64,000 nucleotides of DNA from JAAFHB01 sp038236995 (GTDB taxonomy: Bacteria > Bacteroidota > Bacteroidia > Bacteroidales > Prolixibacteraceae). The position numbers and the translations under genes are program-made. The notes under the pieces were generated by a model. The model made no database searches, was not told the origin of the DNA, and saw only the letters and a program-made list of their open reading frames with translations. The stretch's first letter is position 1, and every line of letters starts with the position of its first letter. Of the stretch, positions 9,189 through 17,101 are shown piece after piece. The stretch spans positions 62,001 to 126,000 of the forward strand of contig JBBRZE010000001.1 of NCBI GenBank assembly GCA_038236995.1, written 5' to 3'.

Positions 9189-9770
9189 TTAGTGTAATTT
9201 TTGTCGGTTCTTCATCATTTTCAGAAGAATTTGCATCCGTTTTTCTCTGGTCTCTGGTTTCTTTGCTGTTTGTAATCGCCAGCCAATTGCATATGTATTT
9301 GCCTTATTCAGCGTTTTAAAAAATTCGTAGGCCTGTTGGTCTTTTTCCAGTATCGCTAGAAAATCAGCGGGAATTTCCATTTGGCTGGGAGAATCATAGG
9401 CATTATCCCATCTGCCATCTTTTTTTGCGCTCTCTAATTCTTTGAGTCCGGATGGTTGCATTCGCTTTTCTTCGATAAGCTGGGCTACTCGCGTTTTATT
9501 TCGCTTTGACCATATGCTCTTTGATCTGCGTGGTGTAAATTTTTGAAGCCACGATTTTTCATCAAATCTTTTTTTCTGACCGTCGATCCAGCCAAAGCAA
9601 AGAGCTTCATCCAATGCCTCATCATAGGTGACCGTTGCCTCGTCGGAATCTTTCTTGAAAATTCGAAGCCAAATACCACTATTGGATGTGGAATAATTCA
9701 TTACAAGCCATTCCTTCCATTGCGTTGAGGATGCAAACGATTTGACGGGAGTTTCAGTATCTTTATTCAT
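9189..9770 (-). CDS. YdeI/OmpD-associated family protein
   Basis: 193 residues. Contains the family blocks SSTQWKEWLVMNYSTSNSGI, EALDEALCFGWIDGQ and RRSKSIWSKRNKTRV, and the C-terminal GWRLQTAKKPETREKR. The family (bacteriocin protection, YdeI or OmpD-associated) is a soluble protein of poorly known function linked to peptide resistance. Single-gene unit with a palindrome-like element on each side. Confidence 0.85.
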   Translation of the reverse strand: MNKDTETPVKSFASSTQWKEWLVMNYSTSNSGIWLRIFKKDSDEATVTYDEALDEALCFGWIDGQKKRFDEKSWLQKFTPRRSKSIWSKRNKTRVAQLIEEKRMQPSGLKELESAKKDGRWDNAYDSPSQMEIPADFLAILEKDQQAYEFFKTLNKANTYAIGWRLQTAKKPETREKRMQILLKMMKNRQKLH

Positions 9771-9817
9771 CGCATTGTAATGTCTACCTACTCATTTTTA
9801 TCAGTTCGATTATTATT

Positions 9818-9995
9818 GCCCCATAACGTAGGAAGCTAGACGCAGGGGCGGATTGCGGGCGATTTAGCTTTCGCTGATCTTCGATTCCTGTCAAGCCGGA
9901 AAGCAGCCCGAGCGGAATCGAAGATCAGCGTAGCTAAAGATGCACACCGAAAACCACTGCCGCCGCATTTGCCGGGTAGCTGATGATACAGGCTG
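9818..9995 (-). repeat. attC-like palindrome A
   Basis: An imperfect palindrome of about 175 bp. On the minus strand it starts 8 bp after the glutamine-cyclotransferase stop with ATCAGCTACCC, contains a long internal hairpin (GCTGATCTTCGATTC pairing with GAATCGAAGATCAGC) and ends TAGCTTCCTACGTTATGGGGC. It is clearly homologous to palindromes B (56202-56360) and C (57129-57308) and has the same orientation relative to the upstream gene. Confidence 0.8.
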
Positions 9996-10002
9996 TTGTT
10001 CA

Positions 10003-10821
10003 CTAATCATTAATTTTTATCTCATAAATTTTGGGCCAGAGCTTACCAGTCACGAAAATCCTGTCTTTAATTGAGTCGTAAGCAATTCCATTCAATTCTA
10101 AGGAACCTGGGTTAATGTTTTTACATTCATCGGTCAAAGGAGTTAAGTCAATTTGACCGATTACTTTGCCTGTTGTCGGGTCTATTTTTACTACTATATT
10201 TTTCGTGTAGATGTTAGAATAAATATAACCTTTTATGTATTCCAACTCATTTAAATTTTCTTTTACGTATCCATTTTCAGTAACAGAAATTGATTTAATC
10301 ACCTGAAAATTATTTGGGTCTATATAAGTCAATTTAAATGTACCGTCACTCATTATTAAATATTTCCCATCCGTTGTCATGCCCCAGCCTTCTTCGCCTG
10401 GATAAGTAAATTCACCTATTTTCTTAAAGCTGGTCGCATCATAAATAAATCCAACCTTAGTTTTATAAGTAAGTTGAAATACTTTCCCATTTAAAAATGT
10501 TATGCCTTCTCCAAAATATTTAACTCTGTCTAACTTAACTTTTGTGTCAATTTTACCAGTTGACAAGTCAACGATGCCAAACAATGATTTTGTCCAAGGT
10601 AAATCAATGGGTGAGCCAGTACTTTCAAATAAATCACCATTGTGTATTAGTAGCCCTTCTGTGAAGGAAGTCGTGTCATGCGGGTACGATTTAATGTAAA
10701 CGAAATCTATAGTTGGAATTGGCATATTTGTAGCACTACTGTTGCTTGAATTATGGCCACCTCCATTGCATCCAAACAGTAAAAAAACAATCAAAATAAT
10801 TAAAAACAGTCTTATTGTCAT
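10003..10821 (-). CDS. Glutaminyl-peptide cyclotransferase, lipoprotein
   Basis: 272 residues from the ATG at 10821. The lipoprotein signal ends LLFGC (Cys about 17). The remainder is the beta-propeller of the plant/bacterial-type glutamine cyclotransferase family (Glu_cyclase_2): SYPHDTTSFTEGLLIHNG near the start, GEGITFLNGKVFQLTYK, GWGMTTDGKYLIMSDGT, LNELEYIKGYIYSNIY and ELNGIAYDSIKDRIFVTGK. The enzyme cyclises N-terminal glutamine to pyroglutamate, here presumably in the periplasm. The upstream ATG at 10863 would start inside palindrome D and is unlikely. Confidence 0.85.
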   Translation of the reverse strand: MTIRLFLIILIVFLLFGCNGGGHNSSNSSATNMPIPTIDFVYIKSYPHDTTSFTEGLLIHNGDLFESTGSPIDLPWTKSLFGIVDLSTGKIDTKVKLDRVKYFGEGITFLNGKVFQLTYKTKVGFIYDATSFKKIGEFTYPGEEGWGMTTDGKYLIMSDGTFKLTYIDPNNFQVIKSISVTENGYVKENLNELEYIKGYIYSNIYTKNIVVKIDPTTGKVIGQIDLTPLTDECKNINPGSLELNGIAYDSIKDRIFVTGKLWPKIYEIKIND

Positions 10822-10857
10822 TTGTCTAAAATTCTTATGTGTGACGCAAATACAATT

Positions 10858-10957
10858 GCCCATAACGGTTTACAACTTTGCGAAGGCGGGGATTTTCAGC
10901 ACTAAACTTCATTAGAAGTACAAACCCCCCCGCTTTTGCAAAACGGCTGTTAGTGGC
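10858..10957 (-). repeat. attC-like palindrome D
   Basis: A 100-bp element. On the minus strand it runs from GCCACTAAC to GTTATGGGC, with inner arms TTTTGCAAAAGCGGGG and CCCCGCCTTCGCAAAG separated by a loop containing GTACTTCTAATGAAG. It lies between the SMR gene and the glutamine cyclotransferase. The loop motif is shared with palindrome F (13606-13738). Confidence 0.8.
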
Positions 10958-11054
10958 TGCCATTCTTGTCATTAGTTGGTCGTCTGCTGATTTTATCATA
11001 ATATTTATCTGCTCGTCATTTCTTAACTTGAAAATGTGTTTGCTCTAATATTTA

Positions 11055-11381
11055 TTAGTGAGAAACTGCTTTTAGTCCGATAACAGAGCCAATTAATGTA
11101 GTAATGAAAAGTAGTCGCAGAAAAGTTGCAGGTTCTTTAAATACCAAAACCCCAACTAAAACTGTTCCAACTGCTCCAATTCCTGTCCATACAGCATAAG
11201 CTGTCCCGATTGGCAAGGTTTGAGTTGCTTTAATTAAAAGGCCCATACTTACAGTAAGTGCAACCAGAAATCCTGCATACCATAAATACATTTCGCTTCC
11301 TGTTGTTTCTTTTGCTTTTCCTAAACAGAAAGCAAAGGCTACTTCAAATAAACCTGCTATAACCAAAATTATCCAATTCAT
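11055..11381 (-). CDS. sugE: SMR-family exporter, SugE/Gdx type
   Basis: 108 residues and four transmembrane helices, the normal SMR size. Residues MNWIILVIAGLFEVAFAF include the TM1 glutamate (about Glu13) that couples proton and substrate. The motif LPIGTAYAVWTGIGAVGT in TM3 matches the SugE/Gdx branch. Gdx proteins export guanidinium, whereas EmrE/Qac proteins export quaternary ammonium compounds, and the motif favours the former. No guanidine riboswitch is visible upstream. SMR pumps are classic integron cassette cargo. Confidence 0.85.
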   Translation of the reverse strand: MNWIILVIAGLFEVAFAFCLGKAKETTGSEMYLWYAGFLVALTVSMGLLIKATQTLPIGTAYAVWTGIGAVGTVLVGVLVFKEPATFLRLLFITTLIGSVIGLKAVSH

Positions 11382-11463
11382 TTACTTTGTTTTTATCTCG
11401 CTTTTTTATCCAAATGGTTAGTTGTTGTCATAGTCAATTATTGCACAGTCTGTTCGCATGGTT

Positions 11464-11591
11464 GCCACTAACGTTTGAGGCTATAAATAGTGGCGGTTTG
11501 CGTGGTTGTCCGCTGTCAACCAACTCCAATGCTGGTGCGGGTTACGAGCTTTCAATTATGTACTTCACCCGCCATTTTTTATAGCCTTTGT
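11464..11591 (-). repeat. attC-like palindrome E, interrupted by an intron
   Basis: Begins GCCACTAAC (11464-11472). The arm GGCTATAAATAGTGGCGG pairs with CCCGCCATTTTTTATAGCC at 11568-11586. The expected terminal box GTTAGCGG is missing here, but the last bases (...TTTGT, ending 11591) joined to TAGCGG at 12464-12469 restore it exactly. The group II intron remnant therefore sits inside this box. Confidence 0.75.
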
Positions 11592-12463
11592 GTGCGCCCT
11601 GCATAAGCAGGAGTGCACACTTGTTGTAAGCTCTTGAAAAAGTTTAAAAATACAAATAACATTTAAAGAGTCAAACAGCAAATGTGCAATTTTTCCGGAA
11701 GGTGCAAATCCCATATGCGACGGGGTAATCCCGAAGCCTCGGGAGAAGTATTTTCCGCCAGTTGGCGGCAAGGCGGTTTGGGGTGATCCATGCACAGAAG
11801 GCAGATAAACGGCGAAATCAGGTACTGAAGAACAAAAACTGTTTATGATATTTAGGGAGTACTCAACTTTTCAGTCGAAAAGTATACCACTTAGTCATAA
11901 AACGAGGATAAGCAAGAACATCATTCAAACGTCCGAAAATAAAGATCATTTTGTAGTAGATGCCGCAAGGATTTGAGGAAGAAATAAGCTAAACATATTG
12001 AACGCATGGATATGCATCCGGATACGATCTTGCATTTGGACCGATTGGAAGAAACCTGAACGAAAGAGAAAGAACCTCATTCAACTGGGTATTGACCTGG
12101 ATCATGCTTATTCCTGTAGTGGAACCCGAAATGAGGAACGAATTCATGAATTCCATTAAAAATAAACAATCGTATGAATAATGGGAGGCTGGGCAGTTGC
12201 CCACTTACAGAGTAATCACGAACACCCTAAATATTAAACTCGTTCGTAAAGTCCGATTTTGGTAACTACCATTACCTTAGAAAGTTTGCGGAAAAGAGGT
12301 TACGATGCATTGCTAACGTATTACGTGAAAGTTGCGCCATCCCGAATCTTCGGGAAACCGCAGTATACGAGACCCGCCTGGCCTGCCCTGAGCGCAGCGA
12401 AAGGGTACAGTGGTGTGAAAGCCTCTCCCTGTCAGCGTTCGCTGATGGGGCGGGCTATTCGAT
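11592..12463 (+). mobile_element. Degenerate group II intron (IIC-like) with RT/maturase remnant
   Basis: The 5' end is GTGCGCCC, a group II start, followed by domain I-like sequence including GGTGCAAATCCC. The 3' end has domain V/VI-like sequence: CCGCAGTATACGAGACC, then GGTACAGTGGTGTGA, then a hairpin at 12425-12450 and CTATTCGAT. Between them are scrambled pieces of the C-terminal part of a group II intron reverse transcriptase/maturase, including ITLESLRKRGYDALLTYYVKVAP (12265-12333) and an out-of-frame GTRNEERIHEFH-type stretch. The RT domain itself is deleted and a short GCCTGCCCTGAGCGCAGCGA-type repeat interrupts domain V, so the intron is dead. It is antisense to the flanking cassette-like genes, as group IIC-attC introns are. 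Confidence 0.7.
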
Positions 12464-12787
12464 TAGCGGAAGGCTTTCGTCAGCCCGCTATTTCACTAAA
12501 GTGGTATAGTTAAATGTGAAGGTGAATTAAGTAATTGATAATTAATATAGTATGGGAGTAGTTTAAAATGAATCTTACTTAGGTCTTGATAATACATCAA
12601 CCAAAGTTCCTTTCGGGAATCAGCTATAAGTATCACCGATATCACCAATAATATCAGTATCACCGAGGCTATTACTAAACAAATCGAAAATAAAAACTCC
12701 AGAATAGCATATGAGACCATTATGACTAGTGGTGTAACAGGCACACTTGCGCTTATTTGACCGTCAACCCGATTAGCAGTTCGTAAG
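12464..12787. other. Interval between intron end and lipoprotein gene
   Basis: It starts with the displaced TAGCGG half-box of palindrome E. From about 12599 to 12760 the plus strand reads as a coherent coding tail (with SAISITDITNNISITEAITK) ending at TGA 12758-12760, possibly the end of a decayed plus-strand gene. A 105-codon minus-strand frame also crosses it, but its hydrophobic Ile/Val runs come from ATATCACC-type short repeats, so I do not call it. Confidence 0.35.
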
Positions 12788-13591
12788 CTACTCAATAAAA
12801 TATTCAAAATCAAAAGGATATTCTATTAATGTGCCATTTCTTGACTTATAATTATAAATTCCTTTGATTTTTTTTATTCCATTTTTTCTTTCCATTGATT
12901 TATAAATACCAGCGCCATTTACAATTGGTATAATCGATGATTCAGATTTGTTTTTTACAACAATAGAAAAAGCTTGTGTGGTATCAACGGCTGAAAGTAA
13001 AATTCTGGCTGAAAATATACTTCCTTTTTGATTTATTGGTTTATCTTGTACTAAAACAGGTTCCAACCTATTAAATGTAAACTCAGCATCAGTAATATCG
13101 AATTTAATAAAGCTTATTGTTTCAAATTCTAAATCCAATAATCCCACCGATAACTTTGAAAAATAATAGTTTTCCTTATTATCTTTCATATAATTGGTTG
13201 TCTTTATGTTGTCTATCTGAATTTCTATTATTTTAATCTGTTCAGGGATAAAGCTTTCATCAGGAAACGTATTCTTAAACCAATCTAGATGGTTTTGAAG
13301 TATCATAACTGCTGAATCTATTTGATTCTTTTTGGAGAACTTTTTATATTCTTCAAGAATTTGGATTGTTCTATTCGCTACTTCTTTGCCATTGATATAA
13401 CAGGACCCAAATTTATAAGGATTATGTATATAAAGATTTTGTAAATAATCGTTTAGCCTAGTATTTCGAATTTCTTTTAATTCAAGTTCGACTTTTAACT
13501 CCTTGTTAAAATTATCAAAGATGTCGTTGTTTTTATTGTTTGATTTACATGCAACTAAAACAAAAATTAATAAGTAGTAAATATTTTTCAT
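12788..13591 (-). CDS. Hypothetical lipoprotein with a GldM-like C-terminal part
   Basis: 267 residues from the ATG at 13591. The signal MKNIYYLLIFVLVAC ends in a lipobox with Cys15, so it is probably a lipoprotein. A helical segment (about 25-130, rich in Glu/Lys/Ile) precedes beta-rich sequence with SARILLSAVDTTQAFSIVV and IVNGAGIYKSM, which faintly recalls the C-terminal domain of the gliding protein GldM. That resemblance is weak and I assign no function. The longer frame to 13861 runs through palindrome F and was rejected. AT-rich, unlike the IS91 genes beside it. Confidence 0.6.
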   Translation of the reverse strand: MKNIYYLLIFVLVACKSNNKNNDIFDNFNKELKVELELKEIRNTRLNDYLQNLYIHNPYKFGSCYINGKEVANRTIQILEEYKKFSKKNQIDSAVMILQNHLDWFKNTFPDESFIPEQIKIIEIQIDNIKTTNYMKDNKENYYFSKLSVGLLDLEFETISFIKFDITDAEFTFNRLEPVLVQDKPINQKGSIFSARILLSAVDTTQAFSIVVKNKSESSIIPIVNGAGIYKSMERKNGIKKIKGIYNYKSRNGTLIEYPFDFEYFIE

Positions 13592-13605
13592 ATTTTTTAT
13601 ATTAT

Positions 13606-13738
13606 GCAAGGTAACGATGGCGGCTTGGCGATCGGGCGGGAATTCGGAGCACCCAACTTTCAATCCGCTACTAAAGTTTATTAAAAGTACAAAGCTACAA
13701 GTTTTCACGTCACCCGCCTGACGCCAAACAGCTGTTGC
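13606..13738 (-). repeat. attC-like palindrome F
   Basis: Ends are GCAAGGTAAC (13606-13615) and GTTGC (13734-13738), a variant of the usual boxes. Arms GGCGGCTTGGCGATCGGGCGGG and CACCCGCCTGACGCCAAACAG pair. The loop CTACTAAAGTTTATTAAAAG matches the loop of palindrome D. The IS91-type element starts directly beyond it. Confidence 0.65.
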
Positions 13739-13744
13739 ACTAAA

Positions 13745-13769
13745 TCCCGCCCCCGAAAGAGGGGCGGGA
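13745..13769. other. GC-rich hairpin at the left border of the IS91-type element
   Basis: TCCCGCCCC (13745-13753) and GGGGCGGGA (13761-13769) form a perfect 9-bp stem with a 7-base loop. Because it directly precedes the transposon genes and follows palindrome F, it may be a terminal hairpin of the IS91-like element. It could equally be a terminator. Confidence 0.45.
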
Positions 13770-13823
13770 TAGCTCGTTTTTGTGCAATCCATATTAAATT
13801 CGTTCACCACAAATTCATTCAAT

Positions 13824-14738
13824 ATGGAAACACAAACAAAGTTAAGAAAAAAGTCGTTCACAGTAGTTGAACAGGCTATTCATCAGGTACGAGGTTTCAG
13901 AAATCTTTACCAGGAACTGGATGATAAAATACGGTTGTCCGGACAATCGCCCAGTACCTTGACTAATTACGCGAGGAAACTAGCACAGCTAAGCCTTCAC
14001 TTTGGCAAACTACCACAACATATCAACGAGAAAGAGCTAAACAAATACCTGGCTCAACTGGCCCGGCAAAGTAAAACGCCATCGCTGAGCGATTTTAAGT
14101 TTGCGGTATACGGAATAAGGTACTGTTACCGTCTGCTTAGGATGACCGACAAGATTGTCAAACTGCCCAGCATTAAAAACACCAGTAAATTACCCGTTGT
14201 GCTCAACTATGAAGAATGCCGGGCGCTGTTTAATGCACCGGAACTGCTCAAGCACCGGGTTCTGCTGTCGCTGATGTACTCCGCAGGCCTGCGTGCAGGT
14301 GAAGTAAGCCGTTTACACATAGCCGACGTTGACTCAGGGCGCATGATGATCCATATCCGTCAGAGCAAGTACAACAAGGACCGGTATGTTCCGCTTTCAC
14401 CACTGATTCTGGAAGGCTTGCGCAAGTATTACTATGCATGCCAGCCGAAAGAATATTTGTTTAACGGTAATACTCCCGGTACCCCATTTAGCGTACGAGG
14501 AATGCAATGGGCGTTGCGCGAAGCGGTAAAGAAATGCAAGCTTCAGAAAGGCATAACCCTGCATACGCTGCGTCACAGTTATGCAGCACATTTGCTTGAA
14601 TTCGGGATGGATATTGTAACCATTAAGGAACTGCTGGGGCACGAACGTATTGAAACAACGCTGGTGTACTTGCATGTAGCAAAGCCAAACCGGAGCAACC
14701 TGTTTAGCCCGTTCGACAGGTTGTACAAGAAGAATTGA
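13824..14738 (+). CDS. Tyrosine recombinase of an IS91-type element
   Basis: 304 residues from the ATG at 13824. N-terminal SAM-like core-binding domain (about 25-110) and catalytic domain (about 120-295) with the full active set: Arg157 (SAGLRAGEVSR), Lys about 182, His247-x-x-Arg250 (HTLRHSY), His273 (LGH) and Tyr282. It overlaps the transposase gene that follows, so both belong to one mobile element. Integrase-like accessory ORFs of this kind are known in some IS91-family elements. It lacks the extra helix that marks integron integrases as far as I can judge by eye, so I do not call it IntI. Confidence 0.85.
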   Translation: METQTKLRKKSFTVVEQAIHQVRGFRNLYQELDDKIRLSGQSPSTLTNYARKLAQLSLHFGKLPQHINEKELNKYLAQLARQSKTPSLSDFKFAVYGIRYCYRLLRMTDKIVKLPSIKNTSKLPVVLNYEECRALFNAPELLKHRVLLSLMYSAGLRAGEVSRLHIADVDSGRMMIHIRQSKYNKDRYVPLSPLILEGLRKYYYACQPKEYLFNGNTPGTPFSVRGMQWALREAVKKCKLQKGITLHTLRHSYAAHLLEFGMDIVTIKELLGHERIETTLVYLHVAKPNRSNLFSPFDRLYKKN

Positions 14739-15886
14739 AGCCCAGGCATGAACTGGCAGAGATAATCGGGCGTTTCGGAGATGAGTTTGAACGGAAGTAT
14801 TCACCTAACAGTTATGTGAAACGTACACTGAGTGCATTGCTGCGTTGCCGGACATCGTCATTGGGCGGACATATCGACAAATGCGATCAATGCGGGCATA
14901 TCCGTATCAGTTATAATTCATGCCGTAACCGTCATTGTCCCAAGTGCCAGAACATACAAAAGGAAGCATGGGTAGAAAACCGCAAACAGGATCTGTTGCC
15001 GGTTCCGTACTTCCATGTGGTTTTTACGGTTCCTGATAAGTTGAACAGCCTGTTTCTTCAACACCCGGTGATGCTTTACAATCTTCTGTTTGCCAGCACG
15101 TGGGAAACGATCGCTCAGTTTTCGTACACAAAGCTGCATGCAGAAACGGGCATGGTCGCCATCCTGCACACGTGGGGACAAAATCTGAGCCTTCACCCAC
15201 ATATTCATTGTATTGTACCCGGCGGGGGTATCAATTTCAAAGGACAATGGAAACAGGTAAATACCTCTGTCAACGGGAAATCATTTCTGTTCAGAGTTGA
15301 ATATTTATCCATGGTGTTCCGGGGGAAATTTATTGCCGGTTTACAAAAACAACTGCCACCGGAAAAGCAATTTATCCGCGAGCTATATAAAACAGATTGG
15401 TTTGTTTACGCCAAAGAGCCATTTGCGGGACCGGAGCAGGTAATTGAATACTTGGGACGATATACGCACAAAGTAGCCATCAGTTATCACCGGATTTTAA
15501 ACGTTGATCAAAAGGGAGTAATTTTTCGCTGGCGTGATTACCGCGACAATAAGGAAAAAGTAATGACTCTTGATGGTACTGAGTTCCTGCGACGTTTCTG
15601 CCAGCATATACTTCCCCGCAGATTTGTCCGTATACGCCATTATGGATTGCAATCCACTACCCGCCGTGAACAACTTCGTGAGTTGCAACATGCTTTTGGA
15701 ATCGATGTCCCAAAGGTTAAAGAAAAGAAGCATTGGAAGGATGTCTGTCGGGAACACCTGAATTACAACCCTGATACGTGCCCACAATGTGGCAAAGGCC
15801 GAATGGTAACGATTGAAATGATTTTGCCCGCACGACCTCCGCCTCTGCAACCATCAATATTGCAGGAATTATTAGTGAAATTTTAA
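14735..15886 (+). CDS. IS91-family transposase (Y2 rolling-circle type)
   Basis: 383 residues, near full family length. The N-terminal zinc-binding domain (about 38-72) has CDQCGH and CRNRHCPKC. The HUH motif is in LHPHIHCIVPGGG (about 148-160), and the two catalytic tyrosines are expected in YLGRYTHKVAISYHR. A C-terminal Cys pair (DTCPQCGKG) is also present. The start is a TTG at 14735 overlapping the recombinase stop by 4 bp, so the genes are translationally coupled. Mechanism known for the family: rolling-circle transposition without target duplication. The coding frame looks intact. Confidence 0.9.
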   Translation: MKPRHELAEIIGRFGDEFERKYSPNSYVKRTLSALLRCRTSSLGGHIDKCDQCGHIRISYNSCRNRHCPKCQNIQKEAWVENRKQDLLPVPYFHVVFTVPDKLNSLFLQHPVMLYNLLFASTWETIAQFSYTKLHAETGMVAILHTWGQNLSLHPHIHCIVPGGGINFKGQWKQVNTSVNGKSFLFRVEYLSMVFRGKFIAGLQKQLPPEKQFIRELYKTDWFVYAKEPFAGPEQVIEYLGRYTHKVAISYHRILNVDQKGVIFRWRDYRDNKEKVMTLDGTEFLRRFCQHILPRRFVRIRHYGLQSTTRREQLRELQHAFGIDVPKVKEKKHWKDVCREHLNYNPDTCPQCGKGRMVTIEMILPARPPPLQPSILQELLVKF

Positions 15887-16024
15887 CAACCTTTAAAACC
15901 GTTCAGGAATGGACATGATACCTTTTTGCATAAAAGTCACAAAATATTGGAATTCCAGGTTCACAATAGATTATATAACACCTGCTCTACTCAAAAAGAA
16001 TTGAGTACTACCTAAAATTAACTC
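15887..16024. other. Right flank of the IS91-type element
   Basis: Non-coding. It includes the likely right border of the element, whose exact end I cannot place because IS91 elements lack inverted repeats. A short motif near 15990-16015 (TTGAGTACTACCTAAA) is an inverted copy of a motif at 11850-11865 (TTTAGGGAGTACTCAA) within the intron remnant. Confidence 0.35.
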
Positions 16025-16165
16025 ACTGCCTTCTGATCTCAAATACACATGAATTATTGAATCCCCATAGTAACCGGTTTTCGGAGATACTAGTCGGTGG
16101 GGGATTTCGTGCAACAAGGCTTCATGTTGGGTCTCGTGCCTCGACCACACGAAGCCTTACTTATT
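16025..16165 (-). repeat. Family-2 hairpin repeat, copy 1
   Basis: On the minus strand this reads AGTAAGGCTTCGTGTGGTC ... GAGACCCAACATGAAGCCTT, then GTTGCACGAAATCC, then GGGGATTCAATAATTCA. The same order of blocks occurs on the plus strand at 57903-58045, and the hairpin part alone at 59645-59695. The stem AGGCTTC/GAAGCCT closes a 30-base loop. It follows the stop of the membrane-protein gene in gene direction. Confidence 0.7.
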
Positions 16166-16180
16166 AGGTTGCGTTTTTTT

Positions 16181-16810
16181 TTATTCTATTTCAAAATGAA
16201 TATTAAAGTTTTTAATTTTCTTATTTCTGGCAATCCAAAAATTGATATATTCGATATTGTAACTAGCCTTATCGTGAGGTTTCGTTTTTAAAGCTATCGT
16301 ATTCTCTTTCCAAGAATCAAAATATATTGGAAACTCACCAAAAATACATTCTTCCACAATTCTATTTGATTTTGTATATAATCCTAATAGGTTGTGCCCA
16401 CTTCCAAATGCCATGCCTGATTCAGTGTGAATTAAAACAATAAAATAGGCGCTATCATTAGAATACGCAATAAAATTGGATGCTTTTAAGTCCTCGTCGG
16501 ATATTTTTCGAGGTAAAGTGTATCTCTTTAATGATGTTTCAGGAATTATTAATAGGAAAACAAATATTAATAATAGTGTAATAGTATTTACAAGTAACGA
16601 AAATCGACTTATCCGGCGATATGTTTTTTTAAATGCATAAATTATTGAAATTAAAAAACTAATCAACCAAGCGAGAATAAAAATAAGATAAAATTCTAGT
16701 CCATTAAGAGCATCATTAATATAATAATCATATATGGAAAAAGAGAACAAACACAATCCTGAAATGATTGCAAATCCATATATAAATCGTGACATTGTCT
16801 TATTACTCAT
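16181..16810 (-). CDS. Orphan membrane protein
   Basis: 209 residues. Three or so membrane segments lie in the first half (about 10-27, 38-58, 70-90), followed by a soluble domain with SNFIAYSNDSAYFIVLIHTESG. I do not recognise a family. AT-rich, single gene, followed within 20 bp by the family-2 hairpin repeat and preceded by hairpin-rich sequence: the layout of an accessory cassette-like gene. No regulatory site seen. Confidence 0.6.
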   Translation of the reverse strand: MSNKTMSRFIYGFAIISGLCLFSFSIYDYYINDALNGLEFYLIFILAWLISFLISIIYAFKKTYRRISRFSLLVNTITLLLIFVFLLIIPETSLKRYTLPRKISDEDLKASNFIAYSNDSAYFIVLIHTESGMAFGSGHNLLGLYTKSNRIVEECIFGEFPIYFDSWKENTIALKTKPHDKASYNIEYINFWIARNKKIKNFNIHFEIE

Positions 16811-17040
16811 ATGATTAATTAGTAAAAAAATCTAATACAATTTTAATCTCATTGTTTAAATAATTGATCGTGCGGCCGTTTTTAAATGCAACCTAACTCG
16901 TATATACGCCTGATAAAATCAGGCCTGGCGTCCCAATTTGGACGTATAGGCCTGACAAGTGTCAGACTTATCTTGTAAAAATAATGTTTATACTTTGCAA
17001 AACGTCGTATTAATCGATTATTTTATTGATGATCTTTAAA
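16811..17040. other. Hairpin-rich interval
   Basis: No gene. Contains GCCTGATAAAATCAGGC (16908-16924) and overlapping short inverted repeats (GGCCTGACAAGTGTCAG) around 16950. These may be another palindromic cassette border, but the ends do not match the GCCnnTAAC type. Confidence 0.35.
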
Positions 17041-17042
17041 AA

Positions 17043-17077
17043 AAAACCCACCAGTTTCCGGACACCTGTTGGGTTTT
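17043..17077 (-). terminator. Terminator of the fibronectin-like gene
   Basis: AACCCACCAG and CTGTTGGGTT form a 10-bp stem with one mismatch. On the minus strand the stem is followed by a run of T (AAAAAA on the plus strand, 17038-17045). It sits 25-60 bp beyond the stop at 17102. Confidence 0.7.
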
Positions 17078-17101
17078 AAAATCGCGACAGAGATTTTGAA
17101 A

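Noticed and set aside
11382..11463. Guanidine riboswitch ahead of the SugE-like gene
   Set aside because: The 80-bp leader has no conserved ACGR/GGG-type aptamer features and is too short once palindrome E is excluded.
12496..12813. 105-codon hydrophobic minus-strand frame
   Set aside because: Its hydrophobic stretch arises from ATATCACC-like short repeats, it overlaps the lipoprotein gene end, and a plus-strand frame in the same DNA looks more protein-like.
13824..14738. Integron integrase (IntI)
   Set aside because: The recombinase is coupled to an IS91 transposase, and by eye I do not see the additional IntI-specific helix region. It is not placed as IntI would be relative to an attI site.
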